Below are positions 43,227 through 55,201 of a DNA stretch of 64,000 nucleotides, one piece after another. This DNA is from Daphnia carinata. Taxonomy: Eukaryota; Arthropoda; Branchiopoda; Diplostraca; Daphniidae. The translations under genes were made by a program, and so were the position numbers. Numbering within the stretch: the first letter of the stretch is position 1; the number at the start of each line of letters is the position of its first letter. The stretch spans positions 7,282,303-7,346,302 of the forward strand of contig NC_081332.1 in the NCBI RefSeq assembly GCF_022539665.2, read 5' to 3'. The notes beneath the pieces were generated by a model that saw nothing but the letters and a program-made list of their open reading frames with translations, did not search any database and was not told where the DNA came from.

Positions 43227-44352
43227 ATGAGTGAAGCCGTACCCAAAGCCGAAAATATGGATATGGACGGCCGTTACCCAACGGTAGGCGCATCGAAACC
43301 GGAAAGGCAGAAGAAAGAGAGGCCCCTACTCCCTGAAAACGATCTTAAGAACAAGCGAGGGAATAGAAAGGCGACCCACGCGAAGTTAACGACACAGCTC
43401 AGAAAAGCAATGGAAGATCACAAGACGGGAACCATCAGATTGAAGAAATTGCAAGTTGCAGCATTGCACGACGAGTTTATTCGTATCTACGCCGAAGTTA
43501 AAGAAATACATCTAAAGTATATAGAAAGTAAACCCGGCCTAACTGATCAGCAACGTCAAAAAGATGACCAATAAGAAGCCGTACCACCTTGATGGCCTTG
43601 GAAGCGAAATTGACGCCTTACCTCAAGAACAAGGGGTACGAAAAACAAAAAGGCGGGTGTAGAATTGAATGTTCTAGACTTAGACGATTGGGTCACGTTA
43701 AAATCCATGAGCAAGCAACATGCAAAAAACTTATTCGAGTCTTTACCCACATCGACGTCCAAAGATGTAAAATTCGATGAGAAGATGCACGTAAGACGAT
43801 CCAGCTTCCCATATCATTGGACACGTAACGGCAATGGAAGGTTCGAGATTATCGGCGTCATCACCTTCAGGAACCACGCCCCCACGGAGCCAATTCACAT
43901 TGGGGAAGATACAAGCCGAGAAGAAGGAACGGTGGACATGCCTTGTATATAACGGCAGGGCCTCCCAACCTTCCAACCTGCACCGTCTTCATGTCTCTTC
44001 ACGCCCACGAAAGCGGCTGCGAAAGTATTCAAGTCCGACAGATCTTTGTTATGTCTCAGGGGCAAACAAGAACGCAAGGAATGTCCCAGGGATGTCAGCT
44101 GTACCATTACTGGGTGCACTGGAACTCGACACCACACCTTGCTTCAGGGATCGCAACTCGTCCCACTGAGGAGGCTAGCGGATCTATCCACTCTATCAAC
44201 CTTACCATCGACCGCATTCCTTGTGAACTTGACCCACTTGGAAACAGTAAAACGTCGCGTGCATTTCAAGATCGTACCGGTTCGTATTGGAGTTGGTAAA
44301 ACATGGGTCGACACTTTCGGCTTCCTGGATACCAGAACGACATCAGGCTGAT
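43227..44352 (+). pseudogene. BEL/Pao gag and start of protease (+), truncated
   Basis: 43227-43574 is an intact 115-residue start: a basic N-terminus and a helical gag segment. The protein then continues through several frames: 43665-43952 (LKSMSKQHAKNLFESLPTST), 43943-44169 and 44046-44351 (RKECPRDVSCTITGCTGTRH, then TWVDTFGFLDTRTTSG where the protease motif should be). The same blocks occur at 29659-28748 on the minus strand. At least three frameshifts. It ends near 44352 before RT. Confidence 0.65.
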
Positions 44353-47002
44353 TAGGAGCTCGTTATTAACGCTCTTGGCCATAGGAATTAGGGGGCACGT
44401 AGAATAGAGTTATGCGTCTTTTTGTGTTCGGATTCCGGTGACCAAAATGATTACAGGTTACGCATCACAGATCGCATATCAGAAGGCCAGGATTAACGTG
44501 AAACATGCACTGACGGTTGTCGCGTTGTCGGTTGTTTTGTTCCACAAAAAGAGAAAAATTCTCTCCCTCTCTTGTTTTTCAGTTTTTTAACTGTTTCCCG
44601 TTTGTCGGTTGTCGTAGTAATGGCTTGTCGGACAAATTGAGCAGTAAGAAAATTCCGATGGAATCGAGACGTGGAAGAGAGATAACCTCCCACTTTCGGA
44701 TGCAGTATATGTTTGGTGAAGGGCCATTCATATTGAGGTGCTTTCGTTATGTCTGGTGGCACATTTTTAGAAAATATTATTTTTCATGTTATCGCTTTTG
44801 CTTGTCTTTTAAAACGATGGCCACCCCTCCGCTAAAGGTTCAGATCATCCATCTTTAGGTCCGTCTTGTTTTTGTTTTGTTTTTTTCTTATCTTTGGAAT
44901 GGAATAGTTTGCCATGCATTTTTGCGGTAATTTCACTCCAGCATTCCTCTCACTGTGTGGGGGTTGTCTGCGTCGAGATGTTAGCGCGGTCACGTTTTAT
45001 TGCGAAGAAGAATCATTTAAATATAAAGAGGATTTTGTAGTTTCTTATTGTTTTAGTGTGCCGTTGGGGCGGAATCGCTAAGATAAGTCCTATGCTGAGG
45101 ATGCCAGAATGTGTATATATACTGTATATATAACACCCACCGAGTGGCCTGTGCGAGAGGCAAGATGAACAAGCATGATAAACTGAAAAAAAATAAAAGA
45201 AGAGGAGGATGGAAGGTAATCGGATTTTTTTACCTCTCGTGGGTACGCGAAAAAGAATAAGAAATGTAACATGAGGAATCTGAAAATGCCAGGACCTACA
45301 CCAACTCGATTTTCTTATTCGTTTCTTGACCTGGTCTGCCCTTGGCCTGGAGCCGCCCTTTTTTATATATTGATTTTACTCCAGCCGGGTCATGCCTGCT
45401 TTGGATTTGTATCGACGCTACATAGGTACATCCATAGGTGGTGCGCATCTATGTGCCTCATATAAAACTACCACTACTGCTACTACTACATCCACAGCCA
45501 CGTGTGTGGATGAAAAAAAAGAGATGCCAACGAGAAAATTAAAAAAAACTAACGGTGATGAGCTCGGGAAGGAATGTTTTCGAATTTTTCCTGGCCAACG
45601 CCCAAATAAATATTTCCGCTCGGTATTTATATAAGTGCTTCAAGGCAGAAGTTTTTTTTTGTTCATCTTCTTTTCTTTTTTAAGAGAATTCACTAATAGG
45701 GATTCGATTGATCGATTCAGAATGTCCGTTGTATCTTGCGATGTTGGGTTGAGCCTGTTGAGGGCCTTGTGTGTATGAGCAACTGGAAATTTTTATGTCA
45801 TGGTCGACACATTTATCACGTGATTGGCTTTCTTCTCTTGCTCGCCCCTTTCCCATACGAAATTTCTCGTCTCCTCTCTTTTCCTATTTTGCCCCTATGT
45901 CGTAAAAAACGCGTGTGGAAGAAGGGAAAAATTATTTACTTGTGCTTTTGAAAGATGGTCTAACATCCTTTTCTTCATCCCCTTTTTTTCGTTTTCTTTC
46001 CTAATAGGCGTCTTTTGTTTGGGGGTCCGCCCTTTTCTTCTTCACAGATTCTTTCATGTGGTGGACGAGTTTCTTCACATTGTCAATTCCCGAGGTGACT
46101 GTGTCATTCTTCATTGGGTTTTTCTTTTTTACGACTGCCGGCTGTAAACAAGTAGACAACGAGAAGAGACGGGAAAAACCATTCGAAACCTGTGTGGTGT
46201 CCAGCTAAGAAGATTTATCACTGTCTTTATCGCTTGTTTCCAGGCAAAGTTTTGATGGTGCACTACGCGCACGGGCTGGTTGTTTCGACGTGGACGATCT
46301 GAATCGGAACATACCGATCGACGGGCGTCTGGAAAAAAAACATGCGTCATAGAATTGCTAAACGTATGAACGCGGCTTCTAGTGGCAGGCATTCGAACGA
46401 TGTGGATTTAAAAAAGGATATCTCTGACTCCAATCACAACGATTCCCAATGTGAGAAAAATATTTTACGAAAAATTTGTCTTTGGTTTTTAAGCCCAAAA
46501 TTGGTATTGCAGTTTAAAAAAAAAACCTTTAAAATTTTTGTTTGTGTGTGTTTGAGTCTCCAAAAGGCTACCCTGTGCCGAAATTTAGATATGGAAGAAA
46601 TAAAAACATTTAATCCGCGCGTTTTGTATGCTATTTTTTTTCCTTTACTTTATTACTATTTTAATGCTTATTTCTTTCATATTTCGGTGTGAAATTACTC
46701 AAGCGTTTGGATTTTTTTTCTTTTTTTTTGGATAACGTGTTATTGATCAAGCCGACCTTAACCCGTTGGCATAGCGGTGCACAAGACCTCACCTCTGCCA
46801 TTCTTTTTGTCACATATCGGTTGTATATACCCAAAGTCCATTTTTTCTTTTTCTTGAAACGAAGCGAAATAGCTTTGTTGTGTATGAACTGGTTGATCAC
46901 GAAAATGCTCGCAATCATCCTTGTTTTGCAATTTAGTTGCGGATTTCTCACTTTCCTCAGCACCCATAATTACCGCAAAACAAGACAAACTTTTTTTGGC
47001 TC
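44353..47002. other. Mostly unassigned 2.6-kb region with a LINE scrap
   Basis: At about 44870-44780 on the minus strand RRGGVAIVLKDKQKR resembles a LINE endonuclease strand, and the frame 44762-44493 may follow it; both are weak. The rest (44880-47002) shows only short frames, a small TA repeat near 45114-45132 and a short CTA/ACT trinucleotide tract near 45468-45490. No gene is supported. Confidence 0.35.
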
Positions 47003-47206
47003 TGTAACGAACCCAAAGGCTATCCAAAGGAAACCACACCTCATACATCCCTCAACCGTTTCACAAGTGAAAGTGGACGTATCTCCTCCCACTTTACCTT
47101 CATGATTTGTGTCCTTTAGTAGTATAAATACTGCATGCTTGTAACATGTAATGCGGAATTGTTTTGGCAATCCACTGACAATACACGAGGTTTAGGAAAC
47201 TTTACA
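47003..47206 (+). repeat. Diverged 5' LTR of the second copy
   Basis: 204 bp, starts TGTAACGAACCC, ends ACTTTACA. It aligns along its whole length with 8643-8843 with scattered substitutions and small indels. TATAAATA is conserved. Confidence 0.9.
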
Positions 47207-47208
47207 AT

Positions 47209-47425
47209 TGGAGGTCCCAACGAGACCAACACTTGTTGTCCAGTACAAAGTTTCTTACCCGTACCTTATTTTCTGTGATTGTGCTCTACACTTCCCCGAC
47301 GAGTCTCCAACAACTCTACCAGACTAAGGAACACCATCAAAGGTAAGCGAATGCCGCTTGATCATATTGTACCAGAGACTACTCGTAAAGAGAATACCTT
47401 GTATCCAAACGTTGTCGACAATCCA
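47209..47425 (+). other. Primer site and leader of the second copy
   Basis: The primer site TGGAGGTCCCAACGAGA is identical to that of the first copy. The CAAAGGTAAGCG splice donor and the gag ATG follow near 47338-47352. Homology stops at 47425 where the TIR element begins. Confidence 0.75.
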
Positions 47426-47439
47426 GGTAGCAAAAAATT

Positions 47440-47906
47440 CTCCAGCAACATGGCGCCAAAGTCCTGCTGGTGTCGTATTGTAATACTGCCTGAATGTTTT
47501 TTAATAATGTGGCAATGTTGTTTTGCACCCACTTTTATGTTGCACTTCAACATTGCTTTTTCAATACTGAAGCAATATTGTTCTGCAACATTGAATGCTT
47601 GTATTGTAAATAGCCACACATATTGATTTTTCTCGATTTCTATTTGCATATTATTAAACTAATGAATTTTCTACAGTAGTTACAAAAACGGGGGTATTGT
47701 GCGGAGGAGAACCCGCCCCACCAGGGAGGTAGGCTGGGGGAGAATTTCCACTTGATACCCTTGCTTGACAACCTGTTGGCTACGGTAGGATCTTCTGATA
47801 TCAGTTTTGCCGCACATGTAAATGTTGACGCGTTGTCACTAGATAATTTTGCAATCTTCTCTACGCGATATCATTCTTCTTAACGCGTGCATAAACGTTT
47901 GGGCAG
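47440..47906. other. Subterminal region of the TIR element
   Basis: Repeated GCAACAT/ATGTTGC motifs (for example near 47443, 47515, 47547, 47586) fill the first 200 bases. No gene. Confidence 0.4.
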
Positions 47907-48732
47907 TTAAATCAGTCTCAAGTTCCAGGCTCTTGTGACGGCAAAAGTAAACAAACACGCATGCACTTTTTCCTCTCCTACACGAGTTTTCTCGATATCG
48001 TTCCCTTCACTGTCTTTTTCAATTAGGATGACTTCTTCTAAGACGTACATTGGTCCGAAGTAGTCAATCCCGATGACTTCAAAGGGTTGCTCTCTTGGTG
48101 CGATCCAAAAGCATTGAAGCGGTTTCTTCATTGAAGGGACGCGATTGCACTCGTTGACACTTCACACACTGTTTAATAGCACTTTTTATCCGTTGGCGGG
48201 TGCGAATTCTCCAAAAACGATTTCGTAAAAACGTCAGAGTGTTTTGGACACCGGCATGTTTCCGTTTGCCATGATGATATTGAATCATGTCCACAATCTT
48301 CTCGCTTGCTGGGAGAAGAATCGGCGGGTCGATCAGCAATTCCTTTAAGGCTGGACCTACTCTTCCAATCACTCGAATCAGTTCGTCTTGCGCATCCCAA
48401 ATAGGTCTTAAGGTTTCCAGATTGCATAGCAGTTTGCCAGGCGGCTTCCCATCTTGAAGTGATTCGTAGATTTTTGGAAACTTCAAGATAAAGTTTTCGG
48501 CGGTGGCGATTTCGTGGACAGAGAGACATGGTATTTCCTTTCCTGTGACCAATTCCATTGCCTTACTAAGAGAATCCTTCCTAAAAAGCCTAAACATCCA
48601 AGCAATTGTTCGTAGAAACCGCAGATAACTGCTTGCTCTTGATGCCAATGCATCAAACCAATTCAGGGTACTGCTAACTGCAAGACTTTCGATTCTTGAA
48701 TTAGATCTTGCCTCAATCTCCATCGACTGCAT
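47907..48732 (-). pseudogene. BEL/Pao integrase, N-terminal half
   Basis: 48732-48079 contains the H-H-C-C zinc module (YHHGKRKHAGVQNTLTFLRN; IKQCVKCQR) preceded by the variable spacer of BEL pol. The frame 48131-47907 starts the core (FEVIGIDYFGPMYV, with the first catalytic Asp). Sequence beyond is lost, so the integrase is truncated. It belongs to the pol at 48733-51081. Confidence 0.7.
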
Positions 48733-49304
48733 TTCTTCTGATGTCAGATTTTCTTGTTGCGGCCATTCTTTTTCGTCATTAATCAGCCAGGATGGACCTC
48801 CCCACCAAAAAGAAGCCGCAATCAGTTTCTTGACCGTTGTTCCTCTTGATGCGTAGTCTGCTGGATTGTCTTTCCCAGGACAATGTTTCCATTGTTCTGG
48901 TTTGGACTTTCTCCTAATGGCCTCAACTCTGTTTCTGACAAACAGTTTCCAACGGGTTGGCTAACCTTTTATCCATCCTAAAGTTGCCATTGAATCTGTC
49001 CATAGATGTACTTTCCATTGGACCTTGTCAACTCCATTGACAATTCTTTCAGCTAATACACTACCGAGCTCGGCACTAAGCAATTCTAATCTCAGTAGCG
49101 ATACTTCATACTTCGGAAGTGGCGCTGCTCTTGTCTTGCACAAATTAGGCGAATGAAATCTGGATATTGCGATTTCGCGTAAGCCACTGCATCATATGCT
49201 TTTGTCGAAGCGTCACAAAATATGTGCAACTCTTGCATGTGCTTGTTGGGTGCCAAAGAAATCATTCTTGGCACTTGTATCTTCTCAATATCTGGGTTCT
49301 TCAA
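48733..49304 (-). pseudogene. BEL/Pao RNase H region
   Basis: 49304-49092 has ELHIFCDASTKAYDAVAY and 49143-48961 has YEVSLLRLELLSAELGS and HLWTDSMATLGWIKG, the RNase H acidic residues. A frame change near 49100 separates the two halves. It follows RT and precedes integrase, as in BEL. Confidence 0.7.
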
Positions 49305-50385
49305 CTATTGTCTTGAATTGGATCTCCGTCTCTTTGGGCACTTCATCGTCCCATCCAATCTTGACTTGCCACAATTCTTGAAAAAGAAGCTTGAATTGTA
49401 ACGTGACGGGTCCAATTAGTCCAAGTGGGTCGAACAGTTTCGTCGAAATTTTGGCGAAGGATCTTTTCGTTAAAATTTTGACTTTTGTAGCTGCGTCTAC
49501 AATTACGTCAGACTTGAAATAAAAGCAATCCGTGCTTGTATTCCATCTTACACCAAGTACTTTCTGCGGGTCTAAGTTAAGACACGAGTGTGAGTTGGCA
49601 GAGTCTTCCGTTAAATTTTGTATTTGTAAATATCTACGCAGTTCAATGTTGTTAGTCGCCCATTTTCTTAGCTCCATTTTTGCGTCTGCAAAAAGCTTCA
49701 ATGCAGTTCCGATTACGGCCATTGCTTCTTCTACTGTAGACGCATTTGACAAATAGTCATCTACATATAGGTGGCGTAGGATTTGTTGACTGCTTTCTGC
49801 TAACTCACCTTCATAGGACTCTAGATGTTTTTTCAAGACTTTCCTGAGCACTGCCGGGCTACATGTGAGTCCGAATGGAAGCCTGTTCCATTTGTATAGT
49901 TGCAGCGATCCTGGGACGTCTTCGTCTTCTAAGTAGCATCTTAACGCTTCCGCGTCTTCTTTAAGTAGCTTCACCATGAGAAAAGCTTGTCTGATGTCAG
50001 CTGTCCAGGCGATTGGAATGAGCCTAAACAGTAGCATCACGTCAAGAATGTCCGGGTTTAGGTTGGGTCCTTCTTCTAGGCAGTCGTTGGCGCTGAAGCC
50101 TGTTTTCGGTTTTGCTGAACCATTGAAAACAGGCCTAACTCTGCTGGTTGTTTTGTCTCTTCTCACAACCGGATGATGGGGAAGGATAGTGTAGATACCC
50201 CCAAATGATGTATCTGATCTGAAAATGAAGCTGAATTCTTTTAGTTTGCCGAATTCGGCTTCATATGAAGTCTTCCGTTCCTTATCTCTTTCCAATCTTC
50301 TTATCAGCGCCTTTGCCTCACCCTCTGCCATGGCTTCATTCTTGCTCAGACGATTTTTGTTTTCATTCCATGGGAGTGGTGCCAC
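49285..50385 (-). CDS. BEL/Pao reverse transcriptase, 366-aa open frame
   Basis: A long uninterrupted frame. RPVFNGSAKPKTGFSANDCL, FRLIPIAWTADIRQAFLMV (first catalytic Asp), YKWNRLPFGLTCSPAVL and LRHLYVDDYLSNAS (YVDD box) are classical BEL/Pao RT blocks, followed by the DPLGLIGPV thumb motif. It makes DNA from the element's RNA. In a working element it is part of one gag-pol frame; here it is isolated by frameshifts on both sides, so the element as a whole is probably dead, though little decayed. Confidence 0.8.
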   Translation of the reverse strand: MAPLPWNENKNRLSKNEAMAEGEAKALIRRLERDKERKTSYEAEFGKLKEFSFIFRSDTSFGGIYTILPHHPVVRRDKTTSRVRPVFNGSAKPKTGFSANDCLEEGPNLNPDILDVMLLFRLIPIAWTADIRQAFLMVKLLKEDAEALRCYLEDEDVPGSLQLYKWNRLPFGLTCSPAVLRKVLKKHLESYEGELAESSQQILRHLYVDDYLSNASTVEEAMAVIGTALKLFADAKMELRKWATNNIELRRYLQIQNLTEDSANSHSCLNLDPQKVLGVRWNTSTDCFYFKSDVIVDAATKVKILTKRSFAKISTKLFDPLGLIGPVTLQFKLLFQELWQVKIGWDDEVPKETEIQFKTIVEEPRY

Positions 50386-50403
50386 ACAATGTCCATCTTC
50401 ATC

Positions 50404-51081
50404 TTAAATGATGGAGTCTGTATAGGATTTCCATTGGATAGATAGGGAAATTTTTTCTAGTGGATCCAAGCTTTCCAGCTTCCACCATCTGGCAAAATCT
50501 ATTTCGTCAGTTTTCGGGTCCGTATCTTCTTCCAAATTTTCTGGTGTTCCTAGTTTGGCTTTTAAGAGAAAGCCGATTGCCGTGTTAGACGATATCGCCA
50601 CTGTCTCATCTTGCCCTAGTAATAACCATCCAAATTTGCTTTCTATCGCTCGAATACCCATTTTCGAGACGATCTGTTTCGAGCCGAGAACCTTCCAGAC
50701 TTGATTCGCTCCGATCAAGACGTCTATTTGGCACGGTCCTGCTCTTCCGCTTAGAATTCTGTCATCTGCGAGTTGGTATCCTTGATTCCAAAGTTCGCTG
50801 ACGAATTCTGTCTTTTTTGATCCAGCAACCTTTCCGATTTCGGGCTGCTCGATCGCTTCTAATTCAATCTCTTCGGCTTGTGGGATGATTCCTCGAAGTC
50901 ACAACTTTTTTACGCTCCGTTCTTTTTCTGGATGCATGTGTCCCACTGCTTGCAGCTTCAGATTGATCTTCCAGACCTCCTGCAGTCCTAGAGTTTGAGC
51001 CAATTCACTCCGAATTAAGGTTGTATTTGATCCTTGATCGATATAAGCAATAGCTTTCAGCCACCCTTTTGGGCCCTCCAC
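50404..51081 (-). pseudogene. BEL/Pao protease region (DUF1758-type)
   Basis: 51081-50899 has LKAIAYIDQGSNTTLIRSEL; the retropepsin D-x-G signature appears as DQGS, the form common in BEL/Pao. 50718-50404 continues (GWLLLGQDETVAIS; DEIDFARWWKLESL) into the start of RT. Joined by frame changes. Confidence 0.65.
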
Positions 51082-51272
51082 TATTACCTTGCCGTTTGGA
51101 CGTATACGCCACCAAATAGGCGTGATTCTGATGAAAGAGGACCGTCATCTGCTACCTTTACCATTGGAGATGCTGCTACTGTTGCCCTCACGATTTCGGA
51201 TTAGCTGCCCTGTTGCAGAAGGCCGTGTGGTGATCTTTTATGCATTTGTAGCACTTTTGCTCCAACACTCTT

Positions 51273-52308
51273 TCACTGGATGATTTTGTCCAAGGCACTT
51301 AACAAACTCACCAACACCTTTTTTTCTTTTTTGACTTGCTCAATTTTCTTTTCTAGTGTGACATCACATTTGATCGGGGGGTGTTTATCATTACAAAATA
51401 AACATCTTTTTTTCAAGCTAAATTGTTTCCTGTACTTCGGATTTCTTGGGTATTCTGTTGCACTCCCTGTGACTGTTAACTCAGCTGCCGTTGGCGTTTT
51501 TGCAAACGTAACTCGTTGTGGTGTACCTGGTGCCTCTGGTTTCGTCTCCTTTTCGTGTTTCTCTGTGGAATAAGCATATTCCCAGTCTTCAGCTATCGAA
51601 TCAATGAAAATAAAGAGATCTTTCAATGTCTTCTGTGACCGTCTGGTCTCTCCGTACCATCTTGATATTAGCTCAATTGGCAGTTTTCTTGTGGTGATCT
51701 CCATAATGGCTTCATTTTGAGCTGTAGGCTGTTCTAGGTTGCCGAGATTCAAAGCATGGCCCATTGCCTTGTCGTGTAGTTGTCGTAAGGCTTTGTGGTC
51801 GTCTTGACATTCTACTTTTTTTAGTTCTGTAATGGCGATATAATGGTCAGCTTTCACTGATCTCGGTTTGTTGTATTTTCCATTTAGAATTTCTATCGCC
51901 GTGGTGTAATTGTCTTCAGTTAGATCCAAGTACGAAATCGCACCAGCAGCTTCTTCCGTTATGTATAGTTTCAATCTGCTAAATTTTTCAATGGGCCTCA
52001 TGGATTGGTTTTCGTGTATAAGCGTGCGAAAAAACGCCCACCAATCCTTCCATTTGTGTAGATCACTGTCGAATTTGGAAACTTCAATCCTGGGTAGCAG
52101 AAGTGCTATACTCATAGCGTTTGCAGTAGGTTGCAAAGTAAGTTCGTTCATTGCCGGGGCAGTGTTCGTAGTTGGAGATCTCTCATCTTCACTGTGCGCA
52201 GCGACTTTAAGTACAGGTTCTCGTTGTTGAGGGCTTCGTCGTCTCTTTTTCTAAGACATCAAGTGTTAGTACGATGGCGGCCTGCGTCAATGATTTCTTG
52301 GTAGCCAT
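51273..52308 (-). CDS. BEL/Pao gag (DUF1759-type)
   Basis: 52151-51273 is a 292-residue open frame. LPRIEVSKFDSDLHKWKDWW, YLDLTEDNYTTAIEILNGKY and PIELISRWYGETRR are DUF1759 gag blocks; CLFCNDKHPPIKCD near the C-terminus is a zinc knuckle. A likely true start MATKKSLTQ at 52308 is in another frame, so one frameshift lies near 52170. Gag forms the particle. Confidence 0.7.
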
Positions 52309-52595
52309 CTTGTTGTTGAGTTACAAGGCTATCTGAAAAATGAATCTCAAAAACAATTAGTGTGGGATATCCCAAAGCGAGTTTTCTTTCTGAGAAAGCG
52401 ACACGAAAATGGATTTAGGTAGGGAAAACGAAAGAAATTTATTTTGCGATATCGCACCAGTTTTACAACAAAGGCTAGCTGTCCTTTCTCCTATCACAAA
52501 AATCTTCTTGATTAAACAACCGTCAAAATTAAAACATGAAGCAAAAGAATTCTTAATTGTCTTCAAGTAGTTCCCTCTTCTTCCTTAGTAGCTCC

Positions 52596-53303
52596 TTAGT
52601 ATTCACCTTCCAAAATTTGGAGCACGTAATCTCCTTCAGGTTCCTTCTTCTTCAACGTCACCACCTGGCCCTTTTCACGATCTTCAATCTGTACGCTGAC
52701 CTTTGATTTCTTTTCTTCCGGTACGCTGGCTTTGTCGGAAAAGAAATTCACGACCACGACGTTCCTGACTGGCCGTATAGTGTAGTTTGGTTGGGGCGCA
52801 GGAAATCGTGATGGATGATATCTTCTTGGTGGCCGAAAGCGGAACTTTGGTTCAAAACTTGGTTTTGGATGCACCAAAGGTCCTGACGGAAGGCGGGTAT
52901 CCGGATAAATTTTCTCTCCTTGCACTACAGGTTCTGGCTGCCGTAGATGTGGTGGTTTTAAGGATTCCAGATATCTGGCTCTATCGGTGTTTGACTGGAT
53001 GTTTGTAACTCCGATGGCATCAAATCTGGGTAGGTAGCGGATTGCTACGGCGAAGAAACCCCTCTCATAATGGTCTAACTTATCATCTATGGTCACACCA
53101 GGTGGGAGAGGTTGGTATTTCCTGGCATGAGTGGGGTGAAGAGGTGGAGGACTTTCCCCAAACTTAACTTGTGCGTGGAAATATCCAAGTCTCTTAATCT
53201 TATTTAGATACTGTAAGAAAGGTTAGTGACGGGTTGAAAATGTAAACTAAACTTAATTTACGTTGAGCTTTTGGGTATCATCCCAAGATATCTTGGGAAA
53301 TGG
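52596..53303 (-). CDS. Unrecognised spliced gene fragment
   Basis: Two joined exons on the minus strand: 53303-53262 (42 nt, PFPKISWDDTQKLN) and 53210-52596, joined by a 51-nt intron with GTAAAT and TTCTTACAG ends and no phase change. The larger exon reads YLNKIKRLGYFHAQVKFGES, then a proline-rich, basic protein ending in LEGEY. An upstream exon is probable (acceptor at 53304). I recognise no family. It could be a host-derived gene carried by the TIR element, or an element gene. The open, in-phase splicing suggests it was recently functional. Confidence 0.4.
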
Positions 53304-53984
53304 CTGTGGGGAATGAAATGTTTGTTAGTTAACGTAAAAGAAAGGCTTGAGCCCTTACACTAGTTTAAGATAGTGGCCAAACAATTTCCTTAACACGTGT
53401 TTCTTGCTCAACACGTGTGTGAGTGTAGTACTCAAGCAGCTTAAACGTCTAAGTTGGACGATTTCGTCAATTCAAATGGTTTCGAAGAACCATGTAACGT
53501 ATTCTAATCTAAGGGGAAGCTTTAAATTAAACCCAACTTATAACTTGATACCTTATTAATATGCTAATAAGGAGATAAGCGATTTCACTGACACTTTTTA
53601 TTTCGAACTTTCAAAAACTTACAACAAAGACGTCTGCTTACGACAAGAGGGAAATTAAGAAGGGTCGGCCATTGCCGACATCGGCCACTAAGAAGGCTCT
53701 GTGAAACAGCGCCCCTAGCGGCATACACAAATAATAATAGAAATAATATAACTAAATATAAAAAATAGCACGTCTTCTGATGGCCCTTCCGAATCTGGAA
53801 ACCCCGTGGTTGTTTTCCTTTTGGGAATCCGCAACAAAGGCTGGTGGAGGCAACTTGTTCATCGGGCCATTAATGGTGGAGCAACCCAAATTTTGGTTTG
53901 CTTTTGCCCAAATTTAGGTTTTGAAAACATACCTAGCCGTAACTCTAAATTATTGAAATATTACTTTTATTTGCAGGTTATTGA
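53304..53984. other. Spacer, no supported gene
   Basis: Short frames only. Possible upstream exon of the preceding gene near 53370-53450. Confidence 0.3.
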
Positions 53985-54560
53985 AATGTAACTTGAAAAT
54001 GAAATAAAAATTTCCGTACCTGTTTTTTCCCTCGATGTTTTCAGATGCTTATTCTTCGGCATAGCGGATGTGTCATCATCATAGTTGTTGAAGTACTTCA
54101 GGTTGGCTGTTCTTTTCCGTGAATTTTCCATTTCACTCTCCACCAAAAAATCACGATTGGTGGCTCGAAGGGATCTTCTAATCGCTTGTTCAAAAGCGTC
54201 TGAAAATAAATTATGCAAGGCAAAACCAAACATTGAAAGTGTATTGTAATCATATATAACAAAATACATTATGATAGTAAGAGAAGTATTTAAATTAATG
54301 CTTAGCAATGGTAATCTTACTTGTAGTAGAAACTACTCTACATTGGTAGTTTATCAAGCCAACACTCGGATTTTTCAGTTTTCGGACAGGTTTTTTAGTT
54401 TTTCTTGCTCGGATGCCGATGCACTCCACGGACACGTTATTTCAACCGGCTCAATCCAGAAAGTAGGAACAGCTGGGAATATTTCACAAATTTCCAAAAT
54501 TGGCGTGTTTGTCCACCACACTGAATTTCGAAGGTAAGAAAGCCATTTAAAGTGGAACTA
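53985..54560 (-). pseudogene. DUF4806-type protein, N-terminal exons
   Basis: Minus strand. About 54530-54390 reads ILEICEIFPAVPTFWIEPVE and a WSASASEQEKLKN stretch, like the N-terminal module of DUF4806 proteins (VP..W.....C.WP). The next exon, about 54200-54020, reads AFEQAIRRSLRA and SRKRTANLKYFNNYDDD, bounded by AG and GT. The DUF4806 domain itself was not found; the BEL element or a deletion may have removed it. Divergent from the transposase at 55202. Confidence 0.45.
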
Positions 54561-55201
54561 CGTTCACCACGGAAAAATAATATCAACTGAGATGAATATA
54601 ACAATGCGGCATTCGAATGGGGTGTAAACGACGAGCTCATCTGGCCAATGCCGTGGGGAGTGGCTTAACGGTTTGTATAAGAATTTTTGAAATGTTACCA
54701 CCGGCCAGTCAGCGCTGCAGAGGGATAGCTTTTTGTTGTTTCTAGGAAAAATTAGGGAGGAAATTGGCACAAGGTTAGCGCCAGGAATATACGAAAAAGA
54801 CATTTTATCAGCAAATCTACAGACAGATACTAGAAGAGTTCATGTGAACTAGCATTACTTTATAGTTTCTAAACGTCCATATCCAAGGCACGCATTATAG
54901 TGAACATTTGTTAGCTATACCAAAACTTTGTGTGAAGTGCTAATTGTGGAGAGCGAGACCGACACATAGTAAGTTGGATTTTATTTTTGTTACGGACATC
55001 CTAGCTGATATTAAATTGTGCTCAGAATTCATGTTGTAGAATTAAAGATCATTATGGTCAATGGATTTATTACATATTACTACCGGTGTTTAGTGTCCAA
55101 TCATTAATTATTTCTAAATGTAAAAGGTAAACAAGTGACCGGTAGTAAACTCTGGAAGCTGAATTGAAAAGACTTCGAGGTGGACTGCGCGTCGCAAGGC
55201 A
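54561..55201. other. Divergent intergenic region
   Basis: Lies between the DUF4806 piece (minus) and the transposase (plus). Probably holds both promoters; no motif is clear enough to name. Confidence 0.3.

Noticed and set aside
44517-46692. Several 60-117 aa plus-strand ORFs rich in Phe, Leu and Ser
   Set aside because: T-rich sequence produces such frames by chance; no motif or partner exon seen.
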